DNA from: Streptomyces sp. NRRL F-5727
GTDB taxonomy: Bacteria > Actinomycetota > Actinomycetes > Streptomycetales > Streptomycetaceae
Direction of reading: 5' to 3'
NCBI RefSeq assembly: GCF_000719555.1
Contig: NZ_JOGX01000002.1
Location: 62,001-126,000, forward strand
Length of the DNA: 64,000 nt
The notes under the pieces are model-generated. The model ran no database searches, was not told where the DNA came from, and was given only the letters and a program-made list of their open reading frames with translations. Both the position numbers and the translations under genes were made by a program. Positions 18,316 through 26,113 of this stretch are shown one piece after another. Numbering within the stretch: the first letter of the stretch is position 1; each line of letters begins with the position of its first letter.

Positions 18316-19592
18316 ACCGCCCCGCCTCCCGGGCCGCCCGCCCCGCCCGCGCGGCAGGTCCCCGCCCCGACGACCGCCGCCGCACCTTCCCGGCGGTCCC
18401 GCCCCGCGAAGCCTCCGACGGGCGCTTCGCCGCCACCTGGTGGGGCAACGCCTGGGTGGCCGCCCTGGAGCGCACCGCGCTCGACCAGGCCCGCCTCGGC
18501 CGGGGCAGGGCCTACGCGGAGCGCGGCCACGTCGACGCCATCACCGTCACCCCCGGCCGGGTCGTCGCCTATGTGCACGGCAGCCGGATCCGCCCGTACC
18601 GCACCGAGATCCGGATGCGCACCCTCGGCGACGACGGCTGGGAGCTCTTCCTCGACGAGGCCGCCGCCCGGCCCGAGCACATGGCCGCCCTCCTCGACAA
18701 GGAGGTCCCGCACGCCCTGGAGGCCGTCGAGGGACTGCTGCCCGCCCCCGGCGACCTGCTGCCCGACTGCTCCTGCCCCGACGACGGCTTTCCCTGCAAG
18801 CACGCCGCCGCCCTCTGCTACCAGGCGGCCCGGCTCCTCGACGAGGACCCGTTCGTCCTCTTCCTGATGCGCGGCCGCGGCGAGGGCGAGCTCCTCGCCG
18901 AACTCTCCCGGCGCAACGCGGTCCGGTCCGCCGCCGAATCCGCCCCCACCGCGCCGCTCCTGCCCGCCGTGCCCGCCCGGGACGTGCTCACCGCCACCCG
19001 GCCCGCGCTGCCGCCGCCCCCGCCGCTGCCGCTCCCCGACCGGCCCGGCCGCCCCGCCGTCTTCCCGCCGGACCCGCACGCCCCGGACCCCCTCGCGCTC
19101 GACCTGCTGGCCGGCGAGGCCGCCGCCCGCGCCCATGCCTTCCTCGCCACCGGGCACGACCCCGTCGCCGACCTCACGCCGTGGCAGGACGCGGTCCGGC
19201 TGGCCGCCGCCCACCCCGGCTCCGGCCTCACCGCCTCGACCCGCGCGCTCTACCGGGACCTGGCCGACGCGCTCGACCGGACCCCGACCGACCTCGCCCG
19301 CGCCGTCGCCGCGTGGCGCCAGGGCGGCGCGGCCGGGCTCGCGGTCCTGGAGGAGCCCTGGGACCCGCCCGCCGGCCCGTTCGACCGGGCGAGACCCGCC
19401 CTCCTCGCCGCCGACTTCCCGGCGTTCCGCCCCTGGCGCAACCGGCTCTCCACCGCCTCGCTCCAACTCCGGCTCGGCAAGGACGGCCTGTGGTACCCGT
19501 ACGAATCGGACCGCGGCCGCGAGGACTGGTGGCCGCGGGGCGTCCCCGACGCCGACCCGGTCGGAGCCCTCACCGAACTGCTGGGTCGCTAG
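18312..19592 (+). CDS. SWIM zinc-finger protein
   Basis: A 426-residue protein with a SWIM zinc finger, CxC-x6-CxH: Cys153, Cys155, Cys162 and His164 in CSCPDDGFPCKH. SWIM proteins bind DNA or proteins and are often found with SNF2 ATPases, as here. The N-terminal part has FAATWWGNAWVAALE and the Arg-rich RGRAYAERGHV motif typical of this bacterial partner family. A Pro-rich stretch (about 225-265) precedes a helical C-terminal half. GTG at 18312 overlaps the helicase stop by four bases and is preceded by GAGGAGG. Function is inferred from the coupling: a targeting or cofactor subunit for the helicase. Confidence 0.88.
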   Translation: MNRPASRAARPARAAGPRPDDRRRTFPAVPPREASDGRFAATWWGNAWVAALERTALDQARLGRGRAYAERGHVDAITVTPGRVVAYVHGSRIRPYRTEIRMRTLGDDGWELFLDEAAARPEHMAALLDKEVPHALEAVEGLLPAPGDLLPDCSCPDDGFPCKHAAALCYQAARLLDEDPFVLFLMRGRGEGELLAELSRRNAVRSAAESAPTAPLLPAVPARDVLTATRPALPPPPPLPLPDRPGRPAVFPPDPHAPDPLALDLLAGEAAARAHAFLATGHDPVADLTPWQDAVRLAAAHPGSGLTASTRALYRDLADALDRTPTDLARAVAAWRQGGAAGLAVLEEPWDPPAGPFDRARPALLAADFPAFRPWRNRLSTASLQLRLGKDGLWYPYESDRGREDWWPRGVPDADPVGALTELLGR

Positions 19593-19663
19593 CGGACGCG
19601 GAAGACGCCACTCGAACGGAGCCTCCCTCGAACGAGTGAAACCGCCCAACGGCCGGATCCGGC

Positions 19664-19706
19664 AAACGCGTTCGTCGCGTTTATTCCGGTACGGGCACTT
19701 GCCCGT
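19664..19706 (+). repeat. Two adjacent inverted repeats upstream of the chaplin gene
   Basis: AAACGCG-TTCGT-CGCGTTT (19664-19682) and ACGGGCA-CT-TGCCCGT (19691-19706) lie 25 to 65 bases before the chaplin start. They could be operators or a leader hairpin. I cannot assign a regulator. Confidence 0.45.
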
Positions 19707-19729
19707 GCAACTCCGGAAGGCAGGAAGCC

Positions 19730-20542
19730 ATGAGGCAGATGCGCCGAAGTGGTCTGGCCACACTGTTGGTCACGGGTGGTGCGCTCGCGCTGTCGGCGGG
19801 CGCCGCCCACGCGGACTCGGGTGCCGAGGGGGCCGCGGTCGGCTCGCCCGGCGTCGGCTCCGGCAACACGATCCAGCTGCCGGTCCACGTACCGGTCAAC
19901 CTCTGTGGGAACACGGTCAACGTGGTCGGGCTGCTCAACCCGGCGGCGGGCAACTCGTGCGCCAACACCTCGGCCCCGGCCGGGGAGTCCGCGGACTCCG
20001 GTACCGGCCGTACCCACAAGGACGAGGCCCTGACCCCGCGCGGCGGCGAGCAGACCGGCACCGAGAGCCGCGGCGGCTCCTCCGACGGCGGCGCGGTCAA
20101 CGGCGGCGGTGCCACCGCCGAGAGCCACACCGAGGGCTCCCCGGGCGTGCTGTCCGGGAACGGCATCCAGCTCCCGATCGACCTGCCGGTGAACGTCGTC
20201 GGCAACTCGGTCAACGTGGTGGGCATCGGCAACCCGGCCGTCGGGAACACCGGCGTCAACGGCCCGAGCACCCCCGAGGAGCCGCAGGTCGAGATCCCGA
20301 CCCCGCGCCCGCAGACCCCGGTGCGCAACGTGCCGCCGAAGCCGGTCGCGGAGCAGGAGAAGCCCGAGGCTCCCGCCCCGGTCCCCGCTCCCGCCCCCGC
20401 CCCGCAGGGCGAGACCGGCACCGCGTCGCTCGCCGCCACCGGCAGCGAGAGCGCCGGCCTCGCCGCCGCGGGCAGCGCCGCGCTCCTCCTCGGCGGCGCG
20501 CTGATGTACCGCCGCGCCCGCCGCGCGGCCGACCAGGTCTGA
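19730..20542 (+). CDS. Long chaplin with LAxTG sortase signal
   Basis: A 270-residue cell-wall-anchored chaplin, an amphipathic coat protein needed for aerial hyphae. A signal peptide (residues 1-29, cleaved at AHA-D) is followed by chaplin domain 1 (about 38-83) with its two Cys residues (NLCGNTV, GNSCAN). After a hydrophilic Gly/Ser/Thr linker comes chaplin domain 2 (about 141-181), then a Pro-rich wall spacer (about 185-235). The C-terminal sorting signal is LAATG, a hydrophobic stretch and RRARRA. Two chaplin domains plus LAxTG define the long chaplins (ChpA-C class). Domain 2 lacks both Cys residues. GGAAGGCAGGAAG precedes ATG 19730. Confidence 0.95.
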   Translation: MRQMRRSGLATLLVTGGALALSAGAAHADSGAEGAAVGSPGVGSGNTIQLPVHVPVNLCGNTVNVVGLLNPAAGNSCANTSAPAGESADSGTGRTHKDEALTPRGGEQTGTESRGGSSDGGAVNGGGATAESHTEGSPGVLSGNGIQLPIDLPVNVVGNSVNVVGIGNPAVGNTGVNGPSTPEEPQVEIPTPRPQTPVRNVPPKPVAEQEKPEAPAPVPAPAPAPQGETGTASLAATGSESAGLAAAGSAALLLGGALMYRRARRAADQV

Positions 20543-20558
20543 CCCGGACCTCTCACGC

Positions 20559-20572
20559 CGGGGCCGGCCCCG
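20559..20572. terminator. Possible bidirectional terminator between chaplin and DUF2293 genes
   Basis: A 14-base perfect palindrome, CGGGGCCGGCCCCG, lies between the two convergent stops. Only a tight hairpin is possible, so the role is tentative. Confidence 0.3.
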
Positions 20573-20587
20573 CTGACGTCCGAGCCG

Positions 20588-21331
20588 TCAGCGGTCCGCC
20601 CGGCCCGGCGTCCCCTCCGCGCCCGTCGTGCCCGTCACGCCGGGCGCGTCCGCGTCTCCGCGCCCCCGCGTCCCGGGTGCGCGCCAGGCCCGGAGCACGG
20701 TCTCGATCGCCGGGGCGACGGTGGTGCGGGCCCGGTGGCGGGGGACCCCGCTCATCAGCAGCGAGTCGTACGGCGTGTCCAGGTGCCGTACGGAGGCGCG
20801 GACCGCGGCCGTCACGGCGCCCCGGTCGAGGGCCCGCCCGGCGGCCGTCCGGCCCACCCGGCCGCTGCCCTTCGCCGAGGCGTGGCCGGCGATCTCGGCC
20901 GCCCGGTCGAGCGGCATGGTGGGGAAGAGCCGCAGGATCTCGGCCCGCAGGGCCTCGGTGATCCCGGCGTCCCGCGCCGCCCGCCGCTCCGCGTCCCGGG
21001 CCCGGCGCCGGGCCCGGGCCTCCGCGTCGGCGAGGCAGGCCGCCTCCGCCAGCGCGAGGGCCGCCTCCTCGACGAGCAGCCCCTGCCGCTCGTAGCGGGT
21101 GCGGCGCCGGTTGTGGCGCACCACCACCGCCCACAGCGTGCTGCGCTCCCGGGCGCGCCGGGTGAGGGCGGTGTCGCCCCGGCGCAGGAAGACCAGGTGG
21201 CCGAGGTCGGCGCAGTCCAGACAGACCGGTCGGCCGTACTCGACGATCATCCGTTCCAGCGGGCCCTGCCGGCACTCCGAGCAGCGCCGGCGGCGCAGCG
21301 GCTCGACGACGACGGGGGCGACGAGGTCCAT
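20588..21331 (-). CDS. DUF2293 domain-containing protein
   Basis: A 247-residue protein. The N-terminus carries a Cys-x2-Cys (CSECRQGPLERM) and a second pair (CLDCADLGH), likely a zinc-binding knuckle. The middle contains an Ala/Arg/Glu-rich helix, and the C-terminal half the DUF2293 core ending HLDTPYDSLLMSGVPRHRAR, the defining motif of that family. Function is unknown; homologues are widespread in Streptomyces and some fungi. The upstream membrane-protein gene on the same strand ends 11 bases away, so they may be cotranscribed. Start ATG at 21331. Confidence 0.82.
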   Translation of the reverse strand: MDLVAPVVVEPLRRRRCSECRQGPLERMIVEYGRPVCLDCADLGHLVFLRRGDTALTRRARERSTLWAVVVRHNRRRTRYERQGLLVEEAALALAEAACLADAEARARRRARDAERRAARDAGITEALRAEILRLFPTMPLDRAAEIAGHASAKGSGRVGRTAAGRALDRGAVTAAVRASVRHLDTPYDSLLMSGVPRHRARTTVAPAIETVLRAWRAPGTRGRGDADAPGVTGTTGAEGTPGRADR

Positions 21332-21342
21332 GACCGCCGTCC

Positions 21343-21801
21343 TCAGCGCAGTCCGGGCGCGGCGGCGGCGATGAACCGGGAGAGGGCTTCCTTGGCCTCG
21401 TCGGACCGGCGGGCCCGGTCAGCCGTGCCCACCGCCTCGTGCATGCAGTGGGTCTGCTGGAAGGCGGCTTCCGCGAGCCGCCGGACGTCGGCGTCGTCGC
21501 AGACCAGCTGGACGCGGAAGAGGGCCTGGCGGGCAGCGGTCCGCTGCCGGTAGGAGGCGTGCCGGGACTCCTCGGCCTCGTCCGAGCCGGGCTCCTCGAC
21601 GGCCCGGAACCAGCGGTCGTTCTGGCTGTGGCGGTACTCGACGACGGCGCCCGCGAAGGCGCTGTAGGTGGCGATCCGTTCCTGGCGGAGCTGCTCGTTC
21701 CGGGCGAGTGCCGCCGTGCGCAGGGTCATCCGTCCCTGGAACCAGTGGGTGGCGATCACGCCGAGGAGCGTGCCCGCCACCGCTATCAGCGCCGCTTCCA
21801 T
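21343..21801 (-). CDS. Hypothetical membrane-anchored protein
   Basis: A 152-residue protein with a single N-terminal transmembrane segment (EAALIAVAGTLLGVIATHWFQ, residues about 2-22) followed by a long helical cytoplasmic part rich in Arg and Glu. Such small proteins with a short TM and a coiled helix are common in Streptomyces and are not functionally assigned. ATG at 21801 is chosen because GGAGG lies about 11 bases upstream; a longer frame adds only MATGGPPV. It lies 11 bases upstream of the DUF2293 gene. Confidence 0.65.
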   Translation of the reverse strand: MEAALIAVAGTLLGVIATHWFQGRMTLRTAALARNEQLRQERIATYSAFAGAVVEYRHSQNDRWFRAVEEPGSDEAEESRHASYRQRTAARQALFRVQLVCDDADVRRLAEAAFQQTHCMHEAVGTADRARRSDEAKEALSRFIAAAAPGLR

Positions 21802-21832
21802 GACCGGTGGTCCTCCCGTAGCCAATCCGACC

Positions 21833-21851
21833 GTCCGAAGATCCTTCGGAC
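21833..21851 (-). terminator. Hairpin terminator after merR
   Basis: GTCCGAAG (21833-21840) and CTTCGGAC (21844-21851) form an 8-bp stem with a 3-nt loop, seven bases after the merR stop on the minus strand. Confidence 0.6.
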
Positions 21852-21858
21852 CGTCAGA

Positions 21859-22236
21859 TCATGACATTCCGGGGGCTGTCGCGTCACTGCCGGACCGGTC
21901 GGCGAGGGCCGCCGCCAGCCGGTCGCGGGCCGCCGTCTGGGCCGCGATCCGGGCGTCGAGCACCGCGAGCCGTTCACGGGCGATCTCCAGGCCGCGGGCG
22001 GAGGGGCGCACCGACGGCAGGTCCCCGTCGAGGCAGGAGCGGAAGGCCGCCACGTCGTCGAGGGTGAGCCCGGCGTCGAGGAGGTACCGGATGTTGGCGA
22101 CGCGGACGACCGCGTCCTCCTCGTAGACGCGGTAGCCGTTGGCCGCGCGGGCCGAGGCGAGGAGCCCGGCCTGCTCGTAATGGCGCAGGGCCCGCGCCGA
22201 CACGCCCGTCCTGCGGGCCAGTTCACCGATGCGCAC
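21859..22236 (-). CDS. MerR family transcriptional regulator
   Basis: A 125-residue regulator: winged helix-turn-helix (MRIGELARRTGVSARALRHYEQAGLL, residues 1-26), second wing to about residue 70 (NGYRVYEEDAVVRVANIRYLLDAGLTLDDV), then the dimerisation coiled coil (about 80-112). The short C-terminus has no Cys motif for metals, so the inducer is probably organic or absent. It follows the SDR gene by 13 bases on the same strand, so the operon is SDR-merR. A dyad in front of that operon (23030-23051) has the MerR-type layout and is the likely target. Confidence 0.9.
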   Translation of the reverse strand: MRIGELARRTGVSARALRHYEQAGLLASARAANGYRVYEEDAVVRVANIRYLLDAGLTLDDVAAFRSCLDGDLPSVRPSARGLEIARERLAVLDARIAAQTAARDRLAAALADRSGSDATAPGMS

Positions 22237-22249
22237 CCGCGCAGTCGTA

Positions 22250-23014
22250 TCACGCGACCAGCGCGCCCCCGTCGACGGGGAGCACGGTCCCGGTGAGGTA
22301 GCCGGCCTCGGGCGCGGCGAGCGAGGTGACCGCCCAGGCGACCTCCTCGGGCCGGCCGATCCGTCCGAGCGGGGTGTGCGCCACCTGCCAGGCCAGGGTC
22401 CGGCGCCGCTGTTCGGGTGTCAGGCCCATGTGGTCGGCGATCGGTGTCTCGATCGCGCCGGGGGCGACCGCCACCACCCGGATCCCGGCGGGCGCGAGTT
22501 CCACCGCCCAGCAGCGGGTCAGCGTCTCCAGGGCGCTCTTGGTCGCCGGGTAGACGGAACCGGCCGGCCAGCCGCGCTGTCCGATCGTCGTCGTCACGTT
22601 GACGACCACGCCCCGGGAGGCGGTCAGCGCGGGCACGGCGGCCTGGGTGAGCAGCACGGGGGCGATCAGGTTCGTCTCCAGGAGCGGGCCGATCACGGTC
22701 CGGTCGAGGGTGCCGAGGGGACCGCCGGCCGCGATGCCCGCGTTGTTGACGAGGACGTCGAGGCGGCCGTGGGCGGCGAGGACGGTCCGGACCAGTTCCT
22801 CGGGAGCGCCCTCGGCGGTGATGTCGGCGGGGTACGGGTGGATCGCGGCGGGGGCCTCGGCGGCGGTCTCCCGCAGCGGCCCGGGCCTGCGGCCCACGGC
22901 GACGACGGTCGCGCCCTGCCGGGCGAAGGCCCGGGCGGTGGCCCGGCCGATGCCGGTCCCGGCGCCGGTGACGAGGACGACGCGGGCGGTGGAGGAGGTG
23001 TCGTTGATGTCCAT
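22250..23014 (-). CDS. SDR family NAD(P)-dependent oxidoreductase
   Basis: A 254-residue classical short-chain dehydrogenase. TGAGTGIG (about residues 17-24) binds the cofactor, VNNAG is the structural motif, and the active-site YPATK (Tyr and Lys) is present. The residue 13 before the Tyr, normally the catalytic Ser, is Thr here (NVTTTIG). VAVAPGAIETPI is the usual PG motif and the C-terminus ends VLPVDGG. GRRPGPL after strand 2 suggests NADPH preference, since an Arg pair replaces an Asp. Substrate unknown. It is first in the operon with merR. Confidence 0.9.
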   Translation of the reverse strand: MDINDTSSTARVVLVTGAGTGIGRATARAFARQGATVVAVGRRPGPLRETAAEAPAAIHPYPADITAEGAPEELVRTVLAAHGRLDVLVNNAGIAAGGPLGTLDRTVIGPLLETNLIAPVLLTQAAVPALTASRGVVVNVTTTIGQRGWPAGSVYPATKSALETLTRCWAVELAPAGIRVVAVAPGAIETPIADHMGLTPEQRRRTLAWQVAHTPLGRIGRPEEVAWAVTSLAAPEAGYLTGTVLPVDGGALVA

Positions 23015-23029
23015 GAATCCGATGGTGGA

Positions 23030-23051
23030 ACCGTGACGCCAGTGACAAGGT
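23030..23051 (-). promoter_or_regulatory. MerR-type operator dyad before the SDR-merR operon
   Basis: ACCGTGAC-N6-GACAAGGT is an imperfect dyad (six of eight positions pair in each arm). On the minus strand TTGACC overlaps its edge, so the dyad sits in the -35/-10 spacer region as MerR operators do. No good -10 box follows. Confidence 0.55.
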
Positions 23052-23058
23052 CAAGTCC

Positions 23059-23538
23059 ATGACCCACGACGACCGTTCGCCCGCGCCGCACGTGCTGTGG
23101 GCGGCCCTGCCGCAGGCCGTGCGGGAGCGGCTGGACGCCCATGTCCTGCGGCGGGCGCGGCTGATGGCGGCCCGGGAGGTCCTGGACGCCGGGTTGCACC
23201 CGCGTCCGGGGCTGTACGCGTGCCTCGACCTCGTCCACGTACGGGAGGAGGTCCTGGCCGACCGGCTGGTGCCGCTGCCCGCCCGGGACGCGGACGCGCT
23301 CACCGCGCGGGCGGAGGCGCTCGGCCGGCGGGTCGCCGCGCTGGAGCTGGAGTGGGACGGGGACAGCCGGGGCTGGATCCTGGTGCTGGACGCCGTGGGC
23401 GGGGCGGGGGAGCGGGTGGCTCTCGCCCAGTGGCAGGAGGTCGCCTGGGAGGGGCCGTTCGCGGTCGCGGCGGAGGTCGCCGGGCGGCTCGGGGTGGCGG
23501 TGCGGGGGCCGGGGGAGGACGGGCCGGACCGGCCGTGA
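23059..23538 (+). CDS. Hypothetical protein (159 aa)
   Basis: A 159-residue soluble protein I do not recognise. It is helical in the N-terminal half (LPQAVRERLDAHVLRRARLMAAREVLDA) and has an aromatic-rich strand segment in the second half (LELEWDGDSRGWILVLDA). Codon use is that of a normal Streptomyces gene. ATG at 23059 is directly beside the MerR-type dyad, so its expression may be coupled to the divergent SDR-merR operon. The next gene starts 28 bases after the stop on the same strand. Confidence 0.6.
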   Translation: MTHDDRSPAPHVLWAALPQAVRERLDAHVLRRARLMAAREVLDAGLHPRPGLYACLDLVHVREEVLADRLVPLPARDADALTARAEALGRRVAALELEWDGDSRGWILVLDAVGGAGERVALAQWQEVAWEGPFAVAAEVAGRLGVAVRGPGEDGPDRP

Positions 23539-23566
23539 GGGGCGGGCGCAGGGCAGAATGGGCGGG

Positions 23567-24214
23567 ATGCGATACGAGGCGATCACCTGGGGCCGGATGG
23601 CCGGGCGGCTGGCGAGGCACCTGGACCGGCTCGCGCCCGGCGACGGCGGCGACCGGCTGAAGGTCGCCGTGGACGGGGCCCCCGCCGCGGGCGGCGGGGA
23701 ACTGGCCGGGCTGCTCGCCGAGCAGCTCCGGGACCGTGGGCGCCCGGTGTGCGTCGTGGGGACGGCGGGGTTCCTGCGGCCGGCGTCGCTGCGGTTCGAG
23801 CACGGCAGGCAGGACCCCGACGCGTACTACGACGGCTGGACCGACACCGGCGCCCTGTGGCGGGAGGTGTTCACCCCGCTGGAGCCCGGCGGCGACGGGC
23901 GGATCCTGCCCGACCTGTGGGACCCGGTGAAGGACCGGGCGACCCGCAGCCCCTATGTGACGCTGCCGCCCGGCGGTGTCCTGCTGCTGCACGGTCCCTT
24001 CCTCCTCGGGCACTGGTTCCCCTTCGATCTGAGCGTCCATCTGCGGCTGTCGCCCGCCGCCCTCGCCCGGCGCGCCGAGGAGTCCTGGACGCTGCCCGCC
24101 TTCGCCCGGTACGAGGCGGAGACGGATCCGGCCGGGACCGCCGACGTCGTCGTCCGGGCCGACGATCCGCGGCATCCGGCCTGGACCGGGCTCGGGGCGC
24201 TCGGCTCAGACTGA
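23567..24214 (+). CDS. Uridine kinase-like protein with degenerate P-loop
   Basis: A 215-residue protein of the uridine kinase-like family found in Streptomyces (MRYEAITW...). The segment VAVDGAPAAGGGELAGLLAEQL aligns with the P-loop of uridine kinases, but GAPAAGGGE has no GK[S/T], so normal ATP binding is doubtful. The Asp-rich YYDGWTDTGALWREVF segment and LLLHGPFLLGHW, RAEESWTLPAFARYEAETDP at the C-terminus follow the kinase fold. ATG 23567 is preferred over 23558 because homologues begin MRYE. Its 3' end overlaps the psuK-like gene end by nine bases. Its adjacency to pseudouridine catabolism may be meaningful or chance. Confidence 0.75.
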   Translation: MRYEAITWGRMAGRLARHLDRLAPGDGGDRLKVAVDGAPAAGGGELAGLLAEQLRDRGRPVCVVGTAGFLRPASLRFEHGRQDPDAYYDGWTDTGALWREVFTPLEPGGDGRILPDLWDPVKDRATRSPYVTLPPGGVLLLHGPFLLGHWFPFDLSVHLRLSPAALARRAEESWTLPAFARYEAETDPAGTADVVVRADDPRHPAWTGLGALGSD

Positions 24215-25132
24215 CGGCGGCCGGCCGCCGACCAGCGTCACCGCCTCGGCGCCCGCCGCGCAGCCCGCCCGGGCCGCCTCCGCCGGGTCCGCGCCCGCGA
24301 GCCGGGCGGCGAGGAACGTGCCGGTGAACGCGTCGCCCGCGCCCGTCGAGTCCACCCGCCGCTCCGGCGGCACGGGCGGTGCCGTCACCCGTGCCGTGAC
24401 CGCCCCGGCCTCGGCGACCAGCGCGCCGGCCGCGCCCAGCGTCACCACGACCAGCGGCACCCGGCGGCTGAGCTCCCGCGCCGCGGCCTCCGGGTCCGGC
24501 GCGCCGGTGAGGAGCCGGGCCTCGTCGGCGTTGGGCAGCAGGAGGGAGGCGTCCGCCACGGCCGCGAGGAACCGCTCCGGTCCCAGCCGGGCCAGGAAGC
24601 CGGCCGACGCCGGGTCCACGCTCACCGGGGTCCCGGCGGCCCGGGCGTCCCGCAGGGCGAGGAGCGCCGCCGCCCGGCTCGACGGGGCGAAGAAGAGGTA
24701 GCCGGAGAGGTGGAGCGCCGCCACCCCGTCGAGGAGTCCGGGCGACCAGTCGGCGGGGCGGAGGCGCAGCGCGGCGCCGCTGTCCGTCAGGAAGGTCCGC
24801 TCGGCGGTCCCGTCGACCAGGGCGATCACGGTGCCCGTCGGGGCGTCCGGGTCGGGCACGAGCAGCGGACGGACGCCCGCCGCGACCAGCGCCCGCTCGT
24901 GCCAGTCGGCCGAGTCCGTGCCGACCCGGCCGAGGAGCCGTACCTCCCGGCGGCCCGAACGGGCCGCCCAGCAGGCCGCGTTGGCCCCCGCGCCGCCCGG
25001 CAGGGTGCGGATCGCGGCCGCCGTGTCCGTCGCCGGGGCGAGCGGGGTGCGGTGCCGGGCCACCACGTCCGTGACGACGTCCCCGACGACCAGCAGCGCC
25101 CCGGCCCGCTCCGGCCCCCCGGTGTCCGTCAC
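24206..25132 (-). CDS. psuK: PfkB family carbohydrate kinase, probable pseudouridine kinase
   Basis: A 308-residue ribokinase/PfkB-fold kinase. The N-terminal motif GGAGANAACWAARSG and the C-terminal DSTGAGDAFTGTFLA (anion hole and catalytic Asp) are both intact, and NADEARLLTG is the usual third signature. Its GTG start overlaps the psuG stop by four bases, so the pair is translationally coupled. PsuK phosphorylates pseudouridine to the 5'-phosphate, which PsuG then splits to uracil and ribose 5-phosphate. The assignment as PsuK rests on this coupling; the sequence alone would allow other PfkB substrates. Confidence 0.85.
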   Translation of the reverse strand: MTDTGGPERAGALLVVGDVVTDVVARHRTPLAPATDTAAAIRTLPGGAGANAACWAARSGRREVRLLGRVGTDSADWHERALVAAGVRPLLVPDPDAPTGTVIALVDGTAERTFLTDSGAALRLRPADWSPGLLDGVAALHLSGYLFFAPSSRAAALLALRDARAAGTPVSVDPASAGFLARLGPERFLAAVADASLLLPNADEARLLTGAPDPEAAARELSRRVPLVVVTLGAAGALVAEAGAVTARVTAPPVPPERRVDSTGAGDAFTGTFLAARLAGADPAEAARAGCAAGAEAVTLVGGRPPSV

Positions 25133-26049
25133 CGCTCGCCCGCGGCGTACGCCCCCGCGATCTCGGCCGCGAGCCGGACGTTGCCCCGCACCGCCGCCAG
25201 GTTGGCCTCCAGGGACGCGCCGTCCGTGTGGGTCGTCAGGTACTCCAGGAGGAACGGGGTCACCGCCTGCCCGGTGATCCCCTTCTCCTTCAGTTCGGCG
25301 AGGCCCCGCGCGAGCACCCGGTCGTGCAGCGCCGGGTCCAGCTGCTCCGCCTCCGGCACCGGATTGGCCACGATCAGCGCCGACCAGGGCCGGCCCAGCG
25401 CCTCCCGGGCCCGTATGACGGCGGCGACCTCCGCCGGGCTGCGCAGCGTCCAGTCGACCGGCTCCCCGGAGGAGGAGAGGTAGAAGCCGGGGAAGGTCTC
25501 GGTGCCGTATCCCGCGACCGTGACGCCCAGGGTCTCCAGGCGCTGGAGCGTCGCCGGCACGTCGAGGATCGACTTCACGCCCGCGCACACCACGGTGACG
25601 CCGACCTCGGCGAGCAGTCGCAGGTCGGCGGACTCGTCCTGGGTCTCGCGCCACTCGCGGTGCACGCCGCCGAGCCCGCCGGTGGCGAAGACCCTTATGC
25701 CCGCGGCGTCGGCGAGCCGGGCCGTCGCCGAGACCGTGGTCGCCCCGGTGGCGCCGGTGGCGAGGGCGGGCGCGAGGTCCCGGTGGCCGAGCTTGCGCAC
25801 CGACGGGTCCTCGGCGATCCGGGTCAGCCCCGTCCGGTCGAGGCCGATCCGGGCCACCCCGTCGACGACGGCGATGGTGGCGGGCACGGCGCCGCGGTCC
25901 CGGACCGACTCCTCCAGCTCCACGGCGACCGCCAGGTTCCGCGGGCGCGGCAGGCCGTGGGCGATGATCGTCGATTCGAGGGCGACGACGGGACGGCCCT
26001 CGTGGAGCGCCTCCCGTACCTCTTCGGACACCAGTGTGGTCGTGGTCAT
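25129..26049 (-). CDS. psuG: Pseudouridine-5'-phosphate glycosidase
   Basis: A 306-residue IndA/PsuG-fold enzyme that reversibly cleaves the C-C glycosidic bond of pseudouridine 5'-phosphate. Family signatures are VALESTIIAHGLPRP near the N-terminus, VFATGGLGGVHR, the Lys-containing VCAGVKSILDV, GYGTETFPGFY, and the C-terminal TPFLLEYL. It does not carry a fused kinase domain; the kinase is the next coupled gene. ATG at 26049 fits family length; a longer frame to 26106 is low-complexity. Upstream is a 6-bp stem inverted repeat (26114-26129). Confidence 0.92.
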   Translation of the reverse strand: MTTTTLVSEEVREALHEGRPVVALESTIIAHGLPRPRNLAVAVELEESVRDRGAVPATIAVVDGVARIGLDRTGLTRIAEDPSVRKLGHRDLAPALATGATGATTVSATARLADAAGIRVFATGGLGGVHREWRETQDESADLRLLAEVGVTVVCAGVKSILDVPATLQRLETLGVTVAGYGTETFPGFYLSSSGEPVDWTLRSPAEVAAVIRAREALGRPWSALIVANPVPEAEQLDPALHDRVLARGLAELKEKGITGQAVTPFLLEYLTTHTDGASLEANLAAVRGNVRLAAEIAGAYAAGER

Positions 26050-26113
26050 GGTCCATTTCTGGGCCGCCCGGGCGCCCCGCAAACACCGCCGGCGATCTCC
26101 CGCCACCCCCCTT

